A stretch of 64,000 nt of DNA from Vandiemenella viatica (GCA_031002005.1 JARYHS010013630.1:27557112-27621111), one strand, 5' to 3'. Positions 11,319 to 23,575 are shown, numbered from the stretch's first letter. The notes: a model not told the origin generated them from the sequence alone. A program made the numbers and translations.

Positions 11319-11429
11319 AGATTCTCATGTGAAGTGGAAGAGTCCAGCATTCCCACAGTCTGTGAGTAAAAATAGCAGCCCAGATTTTCCTCTTCCTCCT
11401 CATGCAGTGGCAGTTGCCCAGTCTTCCAG
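11319..11429 (+). CDS. Possible exon, proline/serine-rich
   Basis: Open stretch after a good acceptor (ACGTTTTCCAG ending near 11318) reading EDSHVKWKSPAFPQS, then DFPLPPHAVAVAQSSRN, before a donor-like AACA|GTAAGC at about 11430. It is compositionally unlike the AT-rich surroundings. If the donor is not used, the frame stops at TAG (11452-11454). No family recognised, no partner exon found, and it is on the opposite strand from the coiled-coil gene. Confidence 0.3.
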
Positions 11430-11459
11430 AAACAGTAAGCGCGACACCATGTAGCTCAG

Positions 11460-12480
11460 TCGGCCAACCAATTTCAGTTAGAGCCCCACTATGCTGCTTA
11501 GTGTCACAATGTAGGCATCACAAAGTTTTAAAGTTTTTGTCCGAGTAGTAATATGTAGTTTCGAAACAGTATTTTACGCCATGTGGTGCATCGGGATCAC
11601 CTAAGTGTCAGTCGTTTATAAAAAAAGTTGAATAGTGGATGCGTGTATTGAACTTTTATTTGATTTCACAAATTAGTTAATTGTACTTTGAACTATGGGG
11701 TGTGGTCTGGCTTGAATCAGTTAATCGAATCTGCAACTATATCTTCAGAGAATTGGTATGATGCGGTTTGAGTTTGTGACTTTGCAAAAAAAAAAAAAAA
11801 AAAAATCAAGAATATAATGTATGTATACCAGCAATAGACTTGTGAACATTATTTGCAAACACATTTTCTTAGTTTGGGATTATTTAAACTAAGAGGCAAC
11901 CAAGTTCCGTTTGCAAAGCTAAAGCTGAAAATATCCACGGTCATAGCCGAGACTGAAGGTTTATGCATACCCCAGCATAAGCTTGTGTAAGGATCTTAGA
12001 ATTTTGGCAAATTCAAGTTTTGCTTAGGCGGGACTTAGAAATTTTGTGAAGTATAGTTTTCAACTTTAACGAATTTCCCCGTAATCTTGCTCACAGTTGT
12101 AATCCAACATAATAATCATTTTTAAGTGTAATTATCATATCGGGAAACGTTTGGTTTAAGAGTTATTCCCGTTTGTTCAAGTTTTGAAACACGCGATCAG
12201 AATAGTGAAATTCTAAGATTTGCAATATCTCTAAATCGCGTAAAGCTACAACCGAACTTTTATCTCCAGCTGTAGTCAGCACTATCCCCGATATTTTGGT
12301 AATAAAATTAAATAATTCAGCAAAGTCTAATTAGTGATTTTAATTAAGAGAAAATAATAAGCTTTTTTATTAAAAGAGATATCAATTTAAATTTTACATC
12401 AGTGGTTAGCCCTAATCAAGACGAGTTCATACATATATGGGTTTTCATAAAAAAAAGTTTAAGCGTTTGTCCGGAAATTA
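11460..12480. other. Unassigned DNA, possibly part of an LTR element
   Basis: No conserved protein. A_n run at 11788-11810. Could be the upstream part of the LTR-like element ending near 13150, which I cannot prove. Confidence 0.3.
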
Positions 12481-12639
12481 AGTTTTTGTAAAATAGATTG
12501 TCGCAGATTGTTGTGCACGCGCGTAAAAAGTTCTAGAACACTTAGGGATTTTACCCACATTTGAATGTATCACTACGCGGAGTCTTAAACAGCTAAAACT
12601 TCAAAATTAATTACTCTAAATTTCTCAAGAGACTGCCGT

Positions 12640-13165
12640 CTGACTTCTAGTGGATAAGTCCAGATACTATCGAAGTTTAAACATTTTTAATAATCGGGAT
12701 CTTCAAATAAATTTCGTACTCTTTGAGCTACGCGGAGGAAAAAGATGTGATACAGTTGCGGACGTCACTGGTTCTCGTGGTTTCGATAAAAGAGCCGGTC
12801 TGTGGCTGTCCGTGGTCTGTTCCGGTCTGTCTGTTCCTGCCTGGCGTCTGTTTCGGTCTGGCTTTCGTCGCGCTGGTTGTAACTCGCCATGTGGGCTAGT
12901 TCAACTATGAGGGATCATGTCGTGTTAAATCATAACTTCAATGACTGTTAAGAACTTTTAAATTTACTAAAGGGGTTTCGGTCGGTTAGATTTCTCTCCA
13001 CAATCTGTAACTTTGGAAAAGATAATTCGATATGCCTGCTCAACTGTAAATGCACTTTTGAACTTTTGACTTTGAACAATAAAACTTTGGATTTTTCTAA
13101 CAGTGAACTTGTGTGCTTCAGTAGGTAGCATAAAACCCTTTTCTTAATTTGTGGGTAACAAATTT
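12640..13165 (+). mobile_element. Possible LTR and leader of a gypsy-type retrotransposon
   Basis: A polyadenylation signal AATAAA at 13078-13083 is followed about 80 bases later by GGTAACAAATTTCGTGGCGA, which resembles the LTR-end/primer-binding-site motif (TGGTGGCGAC) of many insect gypsy elements. Upstream, 12790-12870 is a TCTGT/GTCTG-rich low-complexity stretch. No second LTR or polyprotein was found. A solo LTR plus leader is the best guess. Confidence 0.3.
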
Positions 13166-13399
13166 CGTGGCGACCTAGGCATTTAGTTGAGTCATCCGGG
13201 CTACATGGTCAAATCAAATCAAAATTATTTAGCAAATGTACTGAGAATTGTGAGTCTACAAGAGTGTAAGTTAAGGCACTTAGGCGATACTATAACCCCA
13301 GTATCGGCCTTGTTCCTTACACTTGTCATCTTACATAATGTATACACAATAAATTATCAAATTATCCTAGTGCAGTTCCCACACTCATTTCCTTAATTC
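13166..13399. other. Short unassigned stretch
   Basis: No coding or repeat signal recognised. Confidence 0.4.
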
Positions 13400-13552
13400 C
13401 AAGTTGTGATTATAAAAAATAAAAAATAAAATAATTTTAAAAAATTACAAGTAATGCATAATTTAGCAATTTCTTTCTCCACTTTCTCTTTTGCCTTATC
13501 TTTTATTTTCTTCAATGTGATGAATAGCCCTTTTTTAGTGTACTTTTCATAA
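13400..13552 (-). other. Lysine-rich open stretch just downstream of host exon 3
   Basis: A 55-codon minus-strand frame (ATG near 13549) containing LKKIKDKAKEKVEKEIAKL, helical in character like the upstream exon. A splice from exon 3 would need an intron of about 20 nt, too short. It may be chance, an alternative terminal exon or a decayed duplicate. If exon 3 is not spliced, translation stops after about seven codons. Confidence 0.2.
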
Positions 13553-13575
13553 CTCTATGAAAGGATGATGCTTAC

Positions 13576-13704
13576 CATTTTAATATCCAATTTTCTTGTT
13601 TTAGACCTCTCTTCAATCTTTTTCTTCAATTCTTCATTACGTGCTTTCAAACCACTTATTTCATTTTCATATGAGTGTAATTTGAATCGGCATTCATCAC
13701 GTTC
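13576..13704 (-). CDS. Host coiled-coil gene, exon 3
   Basis: Acceptor TTTTGTTTCAG, then 43 codons from ERDECRFKLHSYENEISGLK to SKTRKLDIKM, then donor GTAAGC. The length is 129 nt, phase 0 at both ends. The heptad-like pattern and charge indicate a coiled coil. It continues in frame from exon 2 (32767-32922). I do not recognise the gene; the stretch AYQKACEERDECRFKL across the junction vaguely recalls the N-terminal coiled coil of TANK-type adaptors. Downstream exons must lie left of 13576 or outside the window. Confidence 0.7.
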
Positions 13705-14500
13705 CTGAAACAAAATGATTTTATTGTCATGCAAGACAGGGATTACGGACCAAAAAAGTTCTCTTCAAGACACAATTTTGTATATGTAGCATAGTAACAC
13801 AGAGAGAGTAACACAATAAGGTAAAAATAAGAATAAGGTTTAAAACATATAAAGGAAATCTTCTTATAGCATACTTCTTGGGCCAAGTTTGTGAACAGTT
13901 TGTAGATATGTAACGGGGAAAACCTATCATCACACTGATGGACAACTGATTGTAAGTCAGACATGCATAAGAAGCACAATATTTATTGTAAATTAGTTGG
14001 TTAATTAAGTAAATGTTTGCCTGCAGTACAAAAAATCAACTGACATGCCAACCAGGAGATACAAATTCCTCGACAGCCTGTGCTGTGGAAAGTGTTGAGG
14101 AACTGATTATTATTCAAAGCATACTAGTTACAACTGGTACAAGCTCTTACTAAAAGTGATAGAGAACAGAGCATGGATTTTTCTGGGTTTGTTTTTAATC
14201 AGATAGCAGAAGACTATTCCTTCAGGTTAATGATTTTTGATTTTATTGCCCAATGTGATGGGGCACTTATCTGTGGATGGATACTTGAATAATGAAATGA
14301 TGAAATGGTCACAAAGTTTCGCACTGGTCCTGATCTTACCTCTTGCAATTTTTTACTTTGGGGTAAGTAAAAAATATACTGGTTTTCACACTACTGCCAT
14401 CTAACATTGAAAAAAATGAAAAATATAATAACTGCAACCATCCAAAATATTTTTGTTTTTAATTTTATGGCTTGTCAACACTAAGATCATCAGAGCAATT
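13705..14500. other. Start of a 19-kb host intron
   Basis: AT-rich, no domain recognised. Confidence 0.45.
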
Positions 14501-14504
14501 TTTA

Positions 14505-14690
14505 TTTATTTATTTGCTTATGGCTTACGTCTCTTCAATGTCAGGTCATTACAGGCAGGAATGGACTGGGGACAAGGAACGGGAAGGAATTTGGTCAAGG
14601 CCTATAGTAGAAAGCATCCCGGCATTCACCCAGAATGATTTGGGGAAACTGTAGTAAACACCAATCTGGATGCCGTGTAAGGAGTAAAGA
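14505..14690 (-). repeat. SINE copy
   Basis: Reverse complement of the SINE body: GGGAAGGAATTTGGTCAAGG and CATCCCGGCATTCACCCAGAATGATTTGGGGAAACTG in mirrored order to 18104-18320. Diverged; no clear tRNA-like head. Confidence 0.7.
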
Positions 14691-14779
14691 AGCTTGGGGG
14701 GCCACGCAACACTCTTCCTCAACTGTGAAAAATAATGTTCATAACCATTAGCCTTCTGGTACCTTCAAGATTAAATTTT

Positions 14780-15540
14780 AGCTTTAAATTCTTTCAACGT
14801 TTTTAGTAAATTATTCATCATTTCTCTTGGAAACTTATTCCAATCCCTGACACCCTTACCCAAAAAAAGAGAATCTTCCTACACCCTTGTGCCTGAAATC
14901 GAGTGCCTGCTTGTGGTCATGATCATCTTTTCCCTTCCATCCATTCATTACCTTTAATTCTTACACCAATATCTTTCCATGCCTCATCACCAATATATGA
15001 ATTGTACACTCCCACAACCCTCTTCACTCTCCTCCTGTCTTTCAATGAATCCCATTCCAGTTCTTTTATCATATCTGTTACTGATTGCATTCTGTGGTAA
15101 TTTACAGAAACAAATCTAGCAGCCCTTTTTTGCACCCTCTCCAACTCCTGTATTTGATACGCAAAATGTGGGTCCCATAGTACGCTACCATATTCAAGCA
15201 ATGGTCTGACCAAAGTTTTGCAACCCAATTTCTTTACTTCTCTCGCAAATCCTCTGATCACTCTCTCCAACAAGTGCAGAATTTTGAAACCTTTACCTAC
15301 TACCTGGCCAACGTGTCCTGCCCAGTTAATCTTGTTATCAAATGTAATGCCAACGTATTTACATTTCAAGTCTTCAACAAGCAATTCTTTTCCTACCTTT
15401 TAGTTTTTTACTTGTGCATCTAACAAGCTGACTCTTCTTTGCATTTACCTTCATCCCATGTTTACCAACCCAACTAGATATCCTGTCCAAATCACCCTGC
15501 AGCCGTTACCATTTTGATCCATTATATCATCTGCAAACAC
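14780..15540 (-). pseudogene. LINE family A, C-terminal reverse-transcriptase region
   Basis: The best-preserved C-terminal piece of family A. Minus-strand frame 15384-14923 reads CKYVGITFDNKINWAGHV, TLVRPLLEYGSVLWDPH, LERVQKRAARFVSVNYHRM, then KELEWDSLKDRRR. These are the conserved thumb and C-terminal motifs of jockey/CR1-superfamily RTs. Upstream (15400-15540) decayed RT continues toward a degraded FADD region near 15530; downstream (14780-14920) the ..W..L..E...PK end is visible. Confidence 0.8.
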
Positions 15541-15544
15541 TCAA

Positions 15545-16227
15545 AATGTACTTTGTAGTTAAACTCTTAACTAATACCTGGGCTCATTGATATCTTATTC
15601 TATATATTCCAACTTAGTTTAGTCTTCAAAAACATTTCTATCAAATTAATTTTAAATCCTCTTACGTTACTCGTCCATCAGCCTTGGTGCACTTTTACTA
15701 ACAATCATGACAATCTATTTCCAAAATCTTGTTTATCTTACAGATACTTAAACTTTCTACAGGCATCTATATATGTTTTTAATCCTCTTAATTTGCTCTA
15801 TTGTGTGACATAAATTTCTTATTTTTATATCTTTTAGTTAAAATTTCGATTTTTAAAATTAAAAGTCCTAATTACATTTTGCTTAATTACTTTATGTGCA
15901 AAGTACTCTAGAAGGTGCTGACTATAACTGGTTATAAAAGGTCCATTGTAACTTTAGAGGATCATTCATTATTTCAAATTTTGGGTTTTAGTCCTCACTG
16001 AACACATGGCTTAAAAATGTAAACAAATCAAATAAATTTTTCCAGGTATAATGAATAAACTTTAAAATGATTCTTACGATGAGTTTTAGTAGTGGAAATG
16101 AATGCAACAAAATCCATTAAGGTAGAAAACTACTTTATCTGAAATTTCTATGTTCCACTAAAACAACTTTGAAATCAAACTATAAAGTCTGTAACTACTA
16201 GGAATAGCTAGCAGAAATGTTTTTGGC
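15545..16227. other. AT-rich intronic DNA
   Basis: No feature recognised. Confidence 0.45.
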
Positions 16228-16475
16228 GAGCTTATAGATACGTTACAGCCCAAATGGGGATTCGAACCACCGTCCTCCCGAATGCGGAGCCAGAGCGTTA
16301 CCACTCGTCCACCATGCTCTGTACCATCAGAACAAAGAGGGAAAGGAATTTGATCATGGTCTTTTGCCACCATGGCATTTGTCCGGAATGATTTTGTGAA
16401 ACCATGAAAAATCAATCTTATAGGCAGGTGGGGTTTGAATCCACATTTTACCAAATGCCAGACCCTAATGTTACT
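16228..16475 (-). repeat. SINE with two tRNA-like heads
   Basis: On the minus strand one unit has a B-box-like GGATTCAAACCCC and the body (TTTCATGGTTTCACAAAATC, GGACAAATGCCATGG, AAATTCCTTTCCC). Directly after it a second tRNA-like head has A box TGGACGAGTGG and a perfect B box GGTTCGAATCC (near 16257-16268). So one SINE follows another, the second cut after its head. Confidence 0.8.
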
Positions 16476-16484
16476 CCAAACTAA

Positions 16485-17349
16485 CACTGGACATGATGCA
16501 AAGAGTGTGGGTCGAGTTTGAATACTAAGTAAATACTGTTTGGATTTATCATGGTGGTCATATTGAAATTTATGACATCAAAATGATATTTTTGCTGTGA
16601 CTTGTCGATCAAGATAGTTACTATTTTGTTCTGTAAATATAATATTATTGTAATCACCCTGTATTTTTCCTGAAAATAGAAACACAATTGACTAGATCTC
16701 ACGAGGAGTACCTCATCTATGTGAATCTGAAAATGATTAAATGTTCCAATGCAGTATCCATTACACCTGTTTAATTTTGCCCATCCCAGTTCGGTTGGGT
16801 ATTCTTGCCTGTTATGATTGGGAAATTGTCTCCCCTGTCTGCAATCAATGATCATAAGACACCAGAACCAAAAATGCAGGGGATATCCTGGCTACAAATA
16901 TCTAGAATATTTTGAATATTTCTCCTTTTTAAGCTTTTCAAATATTTTTCTTTATAACAGGACAGTTTTGGAAGTGATGAATGGTATATCACAAACAGAG
17001 GGAGCTTTATGGGAAAAGTCTCTGAAGGTCTTGTATTGATGTTGCTTGGAGTGTTTTGGAGTAAGTTACCACAGTGGCCAGAGTGGCAGAATCATCTTTG
17101 GTCTTAGAGGTTTTAATGAGTCTGCCGGCAACAACTATTTTCCATATGAATTTGCTCCATCATGTTATAATCCACACATTTATCAAACATTTGCATTGTA
17201 ACATCTGTCTTACGAACTTGAGATTTAATCACTTAAATGAAACCAAAAGCAAAAATTCACAGTATCAAGTATTTTTTTCTTCACTTCAATCTACATTTTC
17301 GCTTGGCAGAATCATTCTTTTGTATCTTTTGCTCTCCATGATAAACCCC
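16485..17349. other. Unassigned intronic DNA
   Basis: No conserved domain found in the short open frames. Confidence 0.4.
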
Positions 17350-17465
17350 ACACTCCTTGAGTAGAAAACTTAGCAATTAGTGCACATCTGTGGGAGGATG
17401 CACTCACTACTTGGCCCATGACCCATTCCACATTTCTTACAGGTAACCTCATCTCTACAGGAAAC
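17350..17465 (-). pseudogene. Zinc-knuckle-like scrap, possibly a LINE ORF1 relic
   Basis: The minus strand reads RVIVSCRDEVTCKKCGMGHG, then PSSECILPQMCTNC: a CX2CX4HX4C knuckle followed by CX2C, as in gag-like ORF1 proteins of jockey/I-type LINEs. A stop follows the last Cys and no longer frame is preserved. Confidence 0.3.
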
Positions 17466-18103
17466 TATCACACGGCTGGGCTTCTGAAACCAGTGTATTT
17501 GGTGTCGTATATAATGTGCACATGATGCACATCCATGGAGGTTTGAAAGTCAATACAAAGGAGAGGCTTCTGTACATATACTATTCGAACCTAACCTAAG
17601 CTTCATCGCTTTCTCAGCTTCCCATTCATAAAGACATTCCTCAGATTCTAATTCAATTGGCAAATGATCACTTTTCTAGGGTCTAGCAGTATGTGAAGTT
17701 TGCATCTGTGAACTTCCAAGTTTCTCAAATTTAAGTAGTAGTTTAGATTGCTTACTACATTTTTCCAGCACGTCACAGTTTCAGTCTCTACCAATTTTAG
17801 TGTCACAACATTTCCCAGTCCTTTAGAAAAGTAATAAGAAAATTACCCTCTGAAAAGTATCCTCCCTACTACACATAATAGCAAAACCACTTTCCAGCAC
17901 ACACACACACTGCAATTTAAACTACAGGTTATAACAACTAAATTAAAACATGATATTGGTTTTAAAAGTGTTTTCTGAACTACTTTGTAATTTTAATTGA
18001 ATTCTGTTGCACTGAGATGAAAGGAATTTCGTGCTTTGATGTTGGAAGTTGTTCAAAAATAACTGCACAATAGATTGTTTTGAGACTTTCATTTTCTACC
18101 GAG
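17466..18103. other. Unassigned intronic DNA
   Basis: Short (CA)n at about 17899-17912. Nothing else recognised. Confidence 0.4.
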
Positions 18104-18320
18104 CGTGGTGGTGTAATGGTTAGCGTTCTGGCCTCGCATTCAGGGCGGCAGTTCGAATCCCCGTCCGGGAATTTAGATTTGGGATTTCCATGGTTTCCCA
18201 AATCACTCCAGGCAAATGCCAGGATGCTTCCTTCAAAAGGCCATGGCCGAATTCCTTCCCCCCCATCCTTTCCCGTCTCTAAAGACCTCGCTGTTAAGAG
18301 ACATTAAGTAGTTAAAAAAT
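18104..18320 (+). repeat. tRNA-derived SINE, most complete copy
   Basis: Head: A box TGGTGTAATGG and B box AGTTCGAATCC form an internal Pol III promoter in a ~72-nt tRNA-like domain (GAGCGTGGTGG...CCCCGTCCGG). Body: TTTCCATGGTTTCCCAAATC, CAGGCAAATGCCAGGATG, AAAGGCCATGGCCGAATTCC, TCTCTAAAGACCTCGCTG. An A-rich tail follows. At least seven more copies or fragments lie in the window on both strands. It depends on LINE proteins for movement; the partner LINE is not identified. Confidence 0.9.
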
Positions 18321-19801
18321 AAAAATTTTGTTTTCTCAGGTTTTGGCGAGTCCTTCCAAGATGTGCTCTTGAGGTTCCTTTAGGGGGCGAAACAAAACTT
18401 GCTGTTTAGATTTTGAGAGTTGTACAGATGCATTAGTGACATTATTCAAATTATCAGCTTTACTCTAGAATTTGGCATTACATGTTTTATTATGGTTCTG
18501 AACAATTTAACTTTCTGGTTATAAAATGAAGCATCATTAAACATATTTTTAATAAATGCCTTTCACTTTGTAACTTCATTTTTGTTTATTTATAATTTTA
18601 CTGTTTTATTTGGAGTAGATCAGTCATGAATGTGTTACGGTAATCTTAAATGAGTTAATAGCTGGATGATAGACAGCTGTAGGTAATAACAGGTCTCAGG
18701 TTTGGAAAACTGCATGCATTGTGTTCATAAGAGTAAAATTAACAGTTTGCATGAAAGTAATTGGTGAGGGATATGTACATGTAACAACAACATTCTCTAA
18801 TGACATTTTATTTACCTAATTTTTTGTTTTTTATAATTTAACCTGTTGCTACTAGTAATGTGTGATTATAAGAATTTTCGGGAATGTAATATTGTTGTAA
18901 AGGAATGTTATATACTTTTGAGATTTCAGATATCTAGAAATAAATTTTATTGATTTTTTTTATGATGATTAGATTTTGCTGATTTTGGATTGTTTGAGGT
19001 AGTGTGTGATTTTTTAGATTTCCAAGAGTAAAGTAAATTTTTTGGTAAAAAGCTGACAATGCCCTTCCCTTAAGGCTAAGATTACACTTGAAGTTGAGTG
19101 GATCGTAAAAACTTGCACAGCTGTTAAAGAGGAGATACTCATTGTTCCTTGAACTGTTTCAGCATTTACAGAGAGAAATGATGTGGGAGAACTAAGCCTT
19201 GATTTGTAGACAATAACTTCAAGAACTGTGACCTCAGTTGGCAGTAATATGGGAACTTGGGAATTATGGACATCTTCCATGGACAACAGCAACAAAGAAT
19301 AAGGAAACTTGGAATGGCATATGTAACAATTGATTAAGTACTTCGATTTGGCTTTATGAACACTTCTCTCGACATTAAAAAAAAAAAAAAAAAAAAGATT
19401 AACTATTGGAACATTTACAAATTTTTACTGTTGAGATTGTGAAATTCTATTGTAATTTTTCTGTTTGACCTTCAAGTTTGTTGTTTGGAAGCATATGATT
19501 GAAGTAAACACATTGAAGCTCTGCACAATGTCATTTACAATCGTGATTTTGATTTGTTTGTGAAAATTGTCGAATTCAAGTGACATTAAATTTATAAATC
19601 GAAGAAGAGAAGATGATATTTTTGCATTGTCAATTTAAATCCAAGGGTTATATTTTGCTACGATTGAGGAACAGGCACATTGTGTTAATTTTAGTTTGGA
19701 GTAATTTGAGTTTCTGTAAATTTAATTTTTCGCACTCGTCTGATAATTTCAATTGGATCTGTTTCTTTTGGTCCATTGATAGATAAGATATTTATTCATA
19801 T
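18321..19801. other. AT-rich intronic DNA
   Basis: A run of A at 19378-19396. The minus-strand frame at 19014-19295 has protein-like composition but no recognisable domain and no splice context I trust. Confidence 0.4.
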
Positions 19802-19876
19802 GTGATTAGTAGGGCCCGGATATATATGCACGTAAAACATCTAATATATGCATGCAAATATGCACAAAAAAGTCCT

Positions 19877-19992
19877 AAAATATGCACTAACAATTAAAGA
19901 ATATGCACTAACAATTAACGAATCTACACTAACAATTAACGAATATACACTAACAATTAACGAACATGGACTAACTATTAAAGAATATACAG
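19877..19992. repeat. Subterminal tandem repeats of the hAT element
   Basis: About five 21-bp units of consensus AATATGCACTAACAATTAAC, the last decayed. The opposite subterminal end (22145-22215) has ATATGCAC motifs without regular tandem structure. In hAT elements such repeats are transposase binding sites. Confidence 0.85.
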
Positions 19993-20081
19993 TTATCAAA
20001 TGATTTATTTTATGTCAACTCACTGATATACACGTTTCATTCCTTACAAAATGATGAATCACAATATGTTACCAACAGTTT

Positions 20082-21521
20082 TTAAATGTTTTCAGGGGTC
20101 AAAGATTTTCTGTTGTCAGACAAAATTAGTTTATAAGCCGAAAATGATCGTTCCACGTCAACGGACGTTATTGGGCAATACTTGTACGATGGTGCTGACT
20201 GTTCGGAACATTCATCTGGCAAAGATTGTGTGGTTCCACTTAAATACGTATTAATTGATTGAATCTTTTGCAGACCTGGGTTTGAGTCTAACACCCTGCT
20301 GAGTTTAGATTTAACTTTTTCTCCAATTTCACCAGGGACGGCATTTAAAGAAGAAATTGTTTTGTGAAGCAACTGAATAGACTCGTGAAGGGGTGCACCG
20401 CTAGTTTCTAGACCCTTAATAGCATTAGAAAGTGACGAATAGTGTACATGGATGAAATTGATATCTCGATATACAGTATCACAATCAAATGCGCACTTTG
20501 CTTCACGAACACACGCAGCACGATCGTCATGACCAATACTTGTAACCACATCTTTCACTTGATGAAAGTTCTCCTGGTAGAACAGCACTGCAGACAACCA
20601 AGTTCCCCATCTAGTGAGAACAGGTTCCGGTGGAAGAGGAACCTCAGGCAGACGATCCTTATAAAACTGTACACGCGCTGGTGCTTTTAGGAACACTTTT
20701 TTTCCACTTGAAATTACTTTGTTAACTGAAGGAAATAGAGAACGTATCTCTTCTGCAATGCGATGTAATCCATGCGCCAAACATGTAACATGGATCAGAT
20801 TGGGGAAAAACACTCGAAGCGACTGACCAGCTTTTAACATATATGAAGCTGCGTCTGTGATTAAAACACGCACCTTGTAACAATCACTCTCCGATTCAGT
20901 AGGCCACAGAAGTCGCAGGGAATCGTTTATAAATCTTGCAATTGTACTGTGGTTGGTTTTCTCTAACACTTTGGTTGAAAGTAAATGTGGTTTTCCGGGT
21001 TCTTCTTGACATAGTTTGCCCACTATAAAGTTCGCTACGTATCGGCCACATGAATCGGTTGTTTCATCTACCGATATCCAGACACAGTTCCCTCCTATGT
21101 CAGACCGAATTGAATCCAGGACAGAATCGTGTAGAGAGAGCAAATAATTTTTCCTGAGGGTGGATTCATCCGGTATCCTTTGATTAACACAATACTTTTG
21201 AAGAAATGCTCGTAGATCTGGATTATTCAATTTATGCAGCGGGATATTGCTGCATACAAAAGCCTTACACAGGTCAGCAGAGAATGTATTAACAGACCGT
21301 GATACCTGAGTTAAAAGTAGCTGTTGCGTGTTCCTATTCTTTTCTTTTGACCTGAGATGTACAGCTGTTTTAGAATGCTGTTCAAGTTGAAATTTTTTCT
21401 CACATTTTATATTCTTCTCACATACTTGACAGTACACAACTTCACCGTCACTAGAATAGTCACTGTTGCCTGAAATCCACTGCTTAATTAAAACTGATCT
21501 TGTGCATTTTTCTTTAGGCAT
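20082..21521 (-). CDS. hAT transposase, nearly complete
   Basis: Start chosen at ATG 21519-21521 ([16 protein letters not shown]); 479 codons. N-terminal zinc finger resembles CGGBP1/BED fingers: [12 protein letters not shown] then [13 protein letters not shown] core: [10 protein letters not shown] carries the first Asp, [15 protein letters not shown] the second, with [12 protein letters not shown] between, the LTRWGTW Trp, and Glu in SVDVERSFS of the C-terminal dimerisation region. The frame ends at TAA after SLTPENI; the same frame would continue KLLVTYCDSSFC for about a dozen codons, so a late nonsense change may trim the C-terminus. Otherwise uninterrupted. Confidence 0.9.
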   Translation of the reverse strand: MPKEKCTRSVLIKQWISGNSDYSSDGEVVYCQVCEKNIKCEKKFQLEQHSKTAVHLRSKEKNRNTQQLLLTQVSRSVNTFSADLCKAFVCSNIPLHKLNNPDLRAFLQKYCVNQRIPDESTLRKNYLLSLHDSVLDSIRSDIGGNCVWISVDETTDSCGRYVANFIVGKLCQEEPGKPHLLSTKVLEKTNHSTIARFINDSLRLLWPTESESDCYKVRVLITDAASYMLKAGQSLRVFFPNLIHVTCLAHGLHRIAEEIRSLFPSVNKVISSGKKVFLKAPARVQFYKDRLPEVPLPPEPVLTRWGTWLSAVLFYQENFHQVKDVVTSIGHDDRAACVREAKCAFDCDTVYRDINFIHVHYSSLSNAIKGLETSGAPLHESIQLLHKTISSLNAVPGEIGEKVKSKLSRVLDSNPGLQKIQSINTYLSGTTQSLPDECSEQSAPSYKYCPITSVDVERSFSAYKLILSDNRKSLTPENI

Positions 21522-22250
21522 TTTTGGAGTCAGATTAAAGAAACTTAATCTTAGCACACGAACACTCCTGTCAACACAAACTTTGAGAGGCTACTGTTTT
21601 TGGAAAGGAATGTACACGTCCCTTTAAAAGTACGAATCCCTCAGGTCTGGAAGCCAGGAATCTGTTCTCAGGAAAACTGGCTCGTACCGCAATTAGGGGA
21701 ATATTCCCGAAAAGATTAAAGAAAACCGCTGGCCTTCCCGGTAGTTGTCGCACGAATAAACACACTGGTAGATAACGAATATTCCAAGTGGGGGTAAATA
21801 CTTGTGACTGTCGTCTCCTCAAACAAGAATTTGCCGCCTGAGGGAGAATAGAGCTATTCTTTGATTTTGCCGACCCCACCCGCCCTTCCCGTGAATGTTA
21901 CCGCTCAGGGCAGTAGAGAAGGTCGCCGCCACACAAATTTTCCATTTGCAGCACCTCCAAACATGTCACTGTGTGAGTTTGGATAAGGTAGAAAATTCTC
22001 TACATGTGAATGCCAGTACAAAAAAATCCTGTTTACTCCAAGAATTTAACTTACTTGTTGCGGTTGCCAAGGATGTCCAACATACAGGTACATTAGGCTT
22101 TACAGTTTCTTCAGAAGTATCGGATATTCAGTTATGAGATGAAATAAAAGCTAAAATATGCACATATCCATAAAATATGCACTAACCCTCAAAATATGCA
22201 TTTGCATATGCGCATATGCTTTTTTGAAAAATCCGGGCCCTAGTGATTAG

Positions 22251-23570
22251 TTCTGATGTTTGACAAGCCGGGACTCTTTTTCGGAGGATGAGTGTAATGG
22301 GCCATAGGGTATTTAGGAAAACTTGGGTATAAAATTTTTATTTCATTTATCCATTGCTACTATGAGCTGAGAATCTGTCTTGGAGCAGCTGTGTGCTACA
22401 GCGAGCTGAATTTCACCCTGAGTATCATTGCATGTGTCATCATGTGAACATGATGCTGTCTGTATGCAGCACCTTAGAATATGTTCTTGAGGGACCAGAC
22501 CTCTCACCACCACCAAGTTTTTAAGGCAACATCACTAGTTTCATGCTTATAATTGGCTGATCGAGCAATGGCTGCCGTCGAGCCATAATGAGAAGCTTGA
22601 TCCTTAATCAATAAAAACTGTACCGCCATATTACTCCTCCTTCATCCTGTTAAACGTATTCACGAGAGGAAGATGTAGTCACTACGACAATACCTGAATA
22701 GCCACGTAAGACGAACACGGTTTCACTGGCCTTGCTTCCCTCCTAATATCAATGCCTCTGTGTTGGTTAGTTTTCGAATGTTATCAAGTATTAGTAATGG
22801 GAAGCAGTTGTACCGTGGTGTCTAAGGTAGTATCTAATGGGAGTTTATTTGATGATGATTGTTAATAAACAGTTTCATTACCTTTTATTAGTATTTGATA
22901 TGATTTTGGTGAGCTCAGTAACGTGTTATTTCCTCAATCCTTCGTAATGTAGATTGTTAGTGGACGATCATGTAATAGTAGGTTTTTCTTAATAAATGTT
23001 GTTAAATTGTAATTCTGCACCATGTTTCACTAACCACATAAGACTCTTGGTTAAAGAACTCACGTTGCCTTAATATGCCATGTAAGAATGTGCTAAGTAG
23101 AATGTAGTCATTTTCTGTGGTTATTTGTCCACATAACTCTTTCAAAATATTATCTAAAACCCGTTAAAAGCATTCTGTACACAAAAATGTGTTCTGGTGT
23201 CAGATTATGGCTATGGTTCTACTCGTCAAAGGTAAGAACTATTTTGTGATATGAGTTATAACGCTCATGTTAAAAGTGTATGTAACGACCCATCCTGTCA
23301 ATACGGGTTTACTTGGCTTTGCAGTAATTAGTGTAGATATTGATATTTAGAATGTAATAAGGTTATGTTTGGACTACACACAGTAAGGCATATTGCACGT
23401 TACAATTATTGTCATTTTTGGGATGAAGTTGTATAGTTAACCAAAGCAAAGCTTATGACATCAACAAATACAAGTTTTTACTCTTAGTCCTGTAATGAAG
23501 TCGTCAAAAGGGGTCTCTCAACATTATATCACGTAGAAGATTTTTTTTTTTCTTTTCTTATCTTGTATAT
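22251..23570. other. Unassigned intronic DNA
   Basis: AT-rich, no ORF with a recognisable domain. Confidence 0.4.
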
Positions 23571-23575
23571 ATGTG

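Larger units (their letters stand above)
19810..22242 (-). mobile_element. hAT-superfamily DNA transposon, structurally complete
   Basis: 2433-bp element with 12-bp perfect terminal inverted repeats TAGGGCCCGGAT at 19810-19821 and 22231-22242. Perfect 8-bp target duplications GTGATTAG flank it at 19802-19809 and 22243-22250. Subterminal regions are rich in TATGCAC motifs, including five 21-bp units at 19877-19992. The transposase is on the minus strand. Intact ends, perfect duplication and a long open frame indicate recent activity. Confidence 0.95.

Noticed and set aside
19014..19295. Minus-strand 93-codon frame as a host exon
   Set aside because: No consensus splice sites in phase and no domain; kept only as unassigned DNA.
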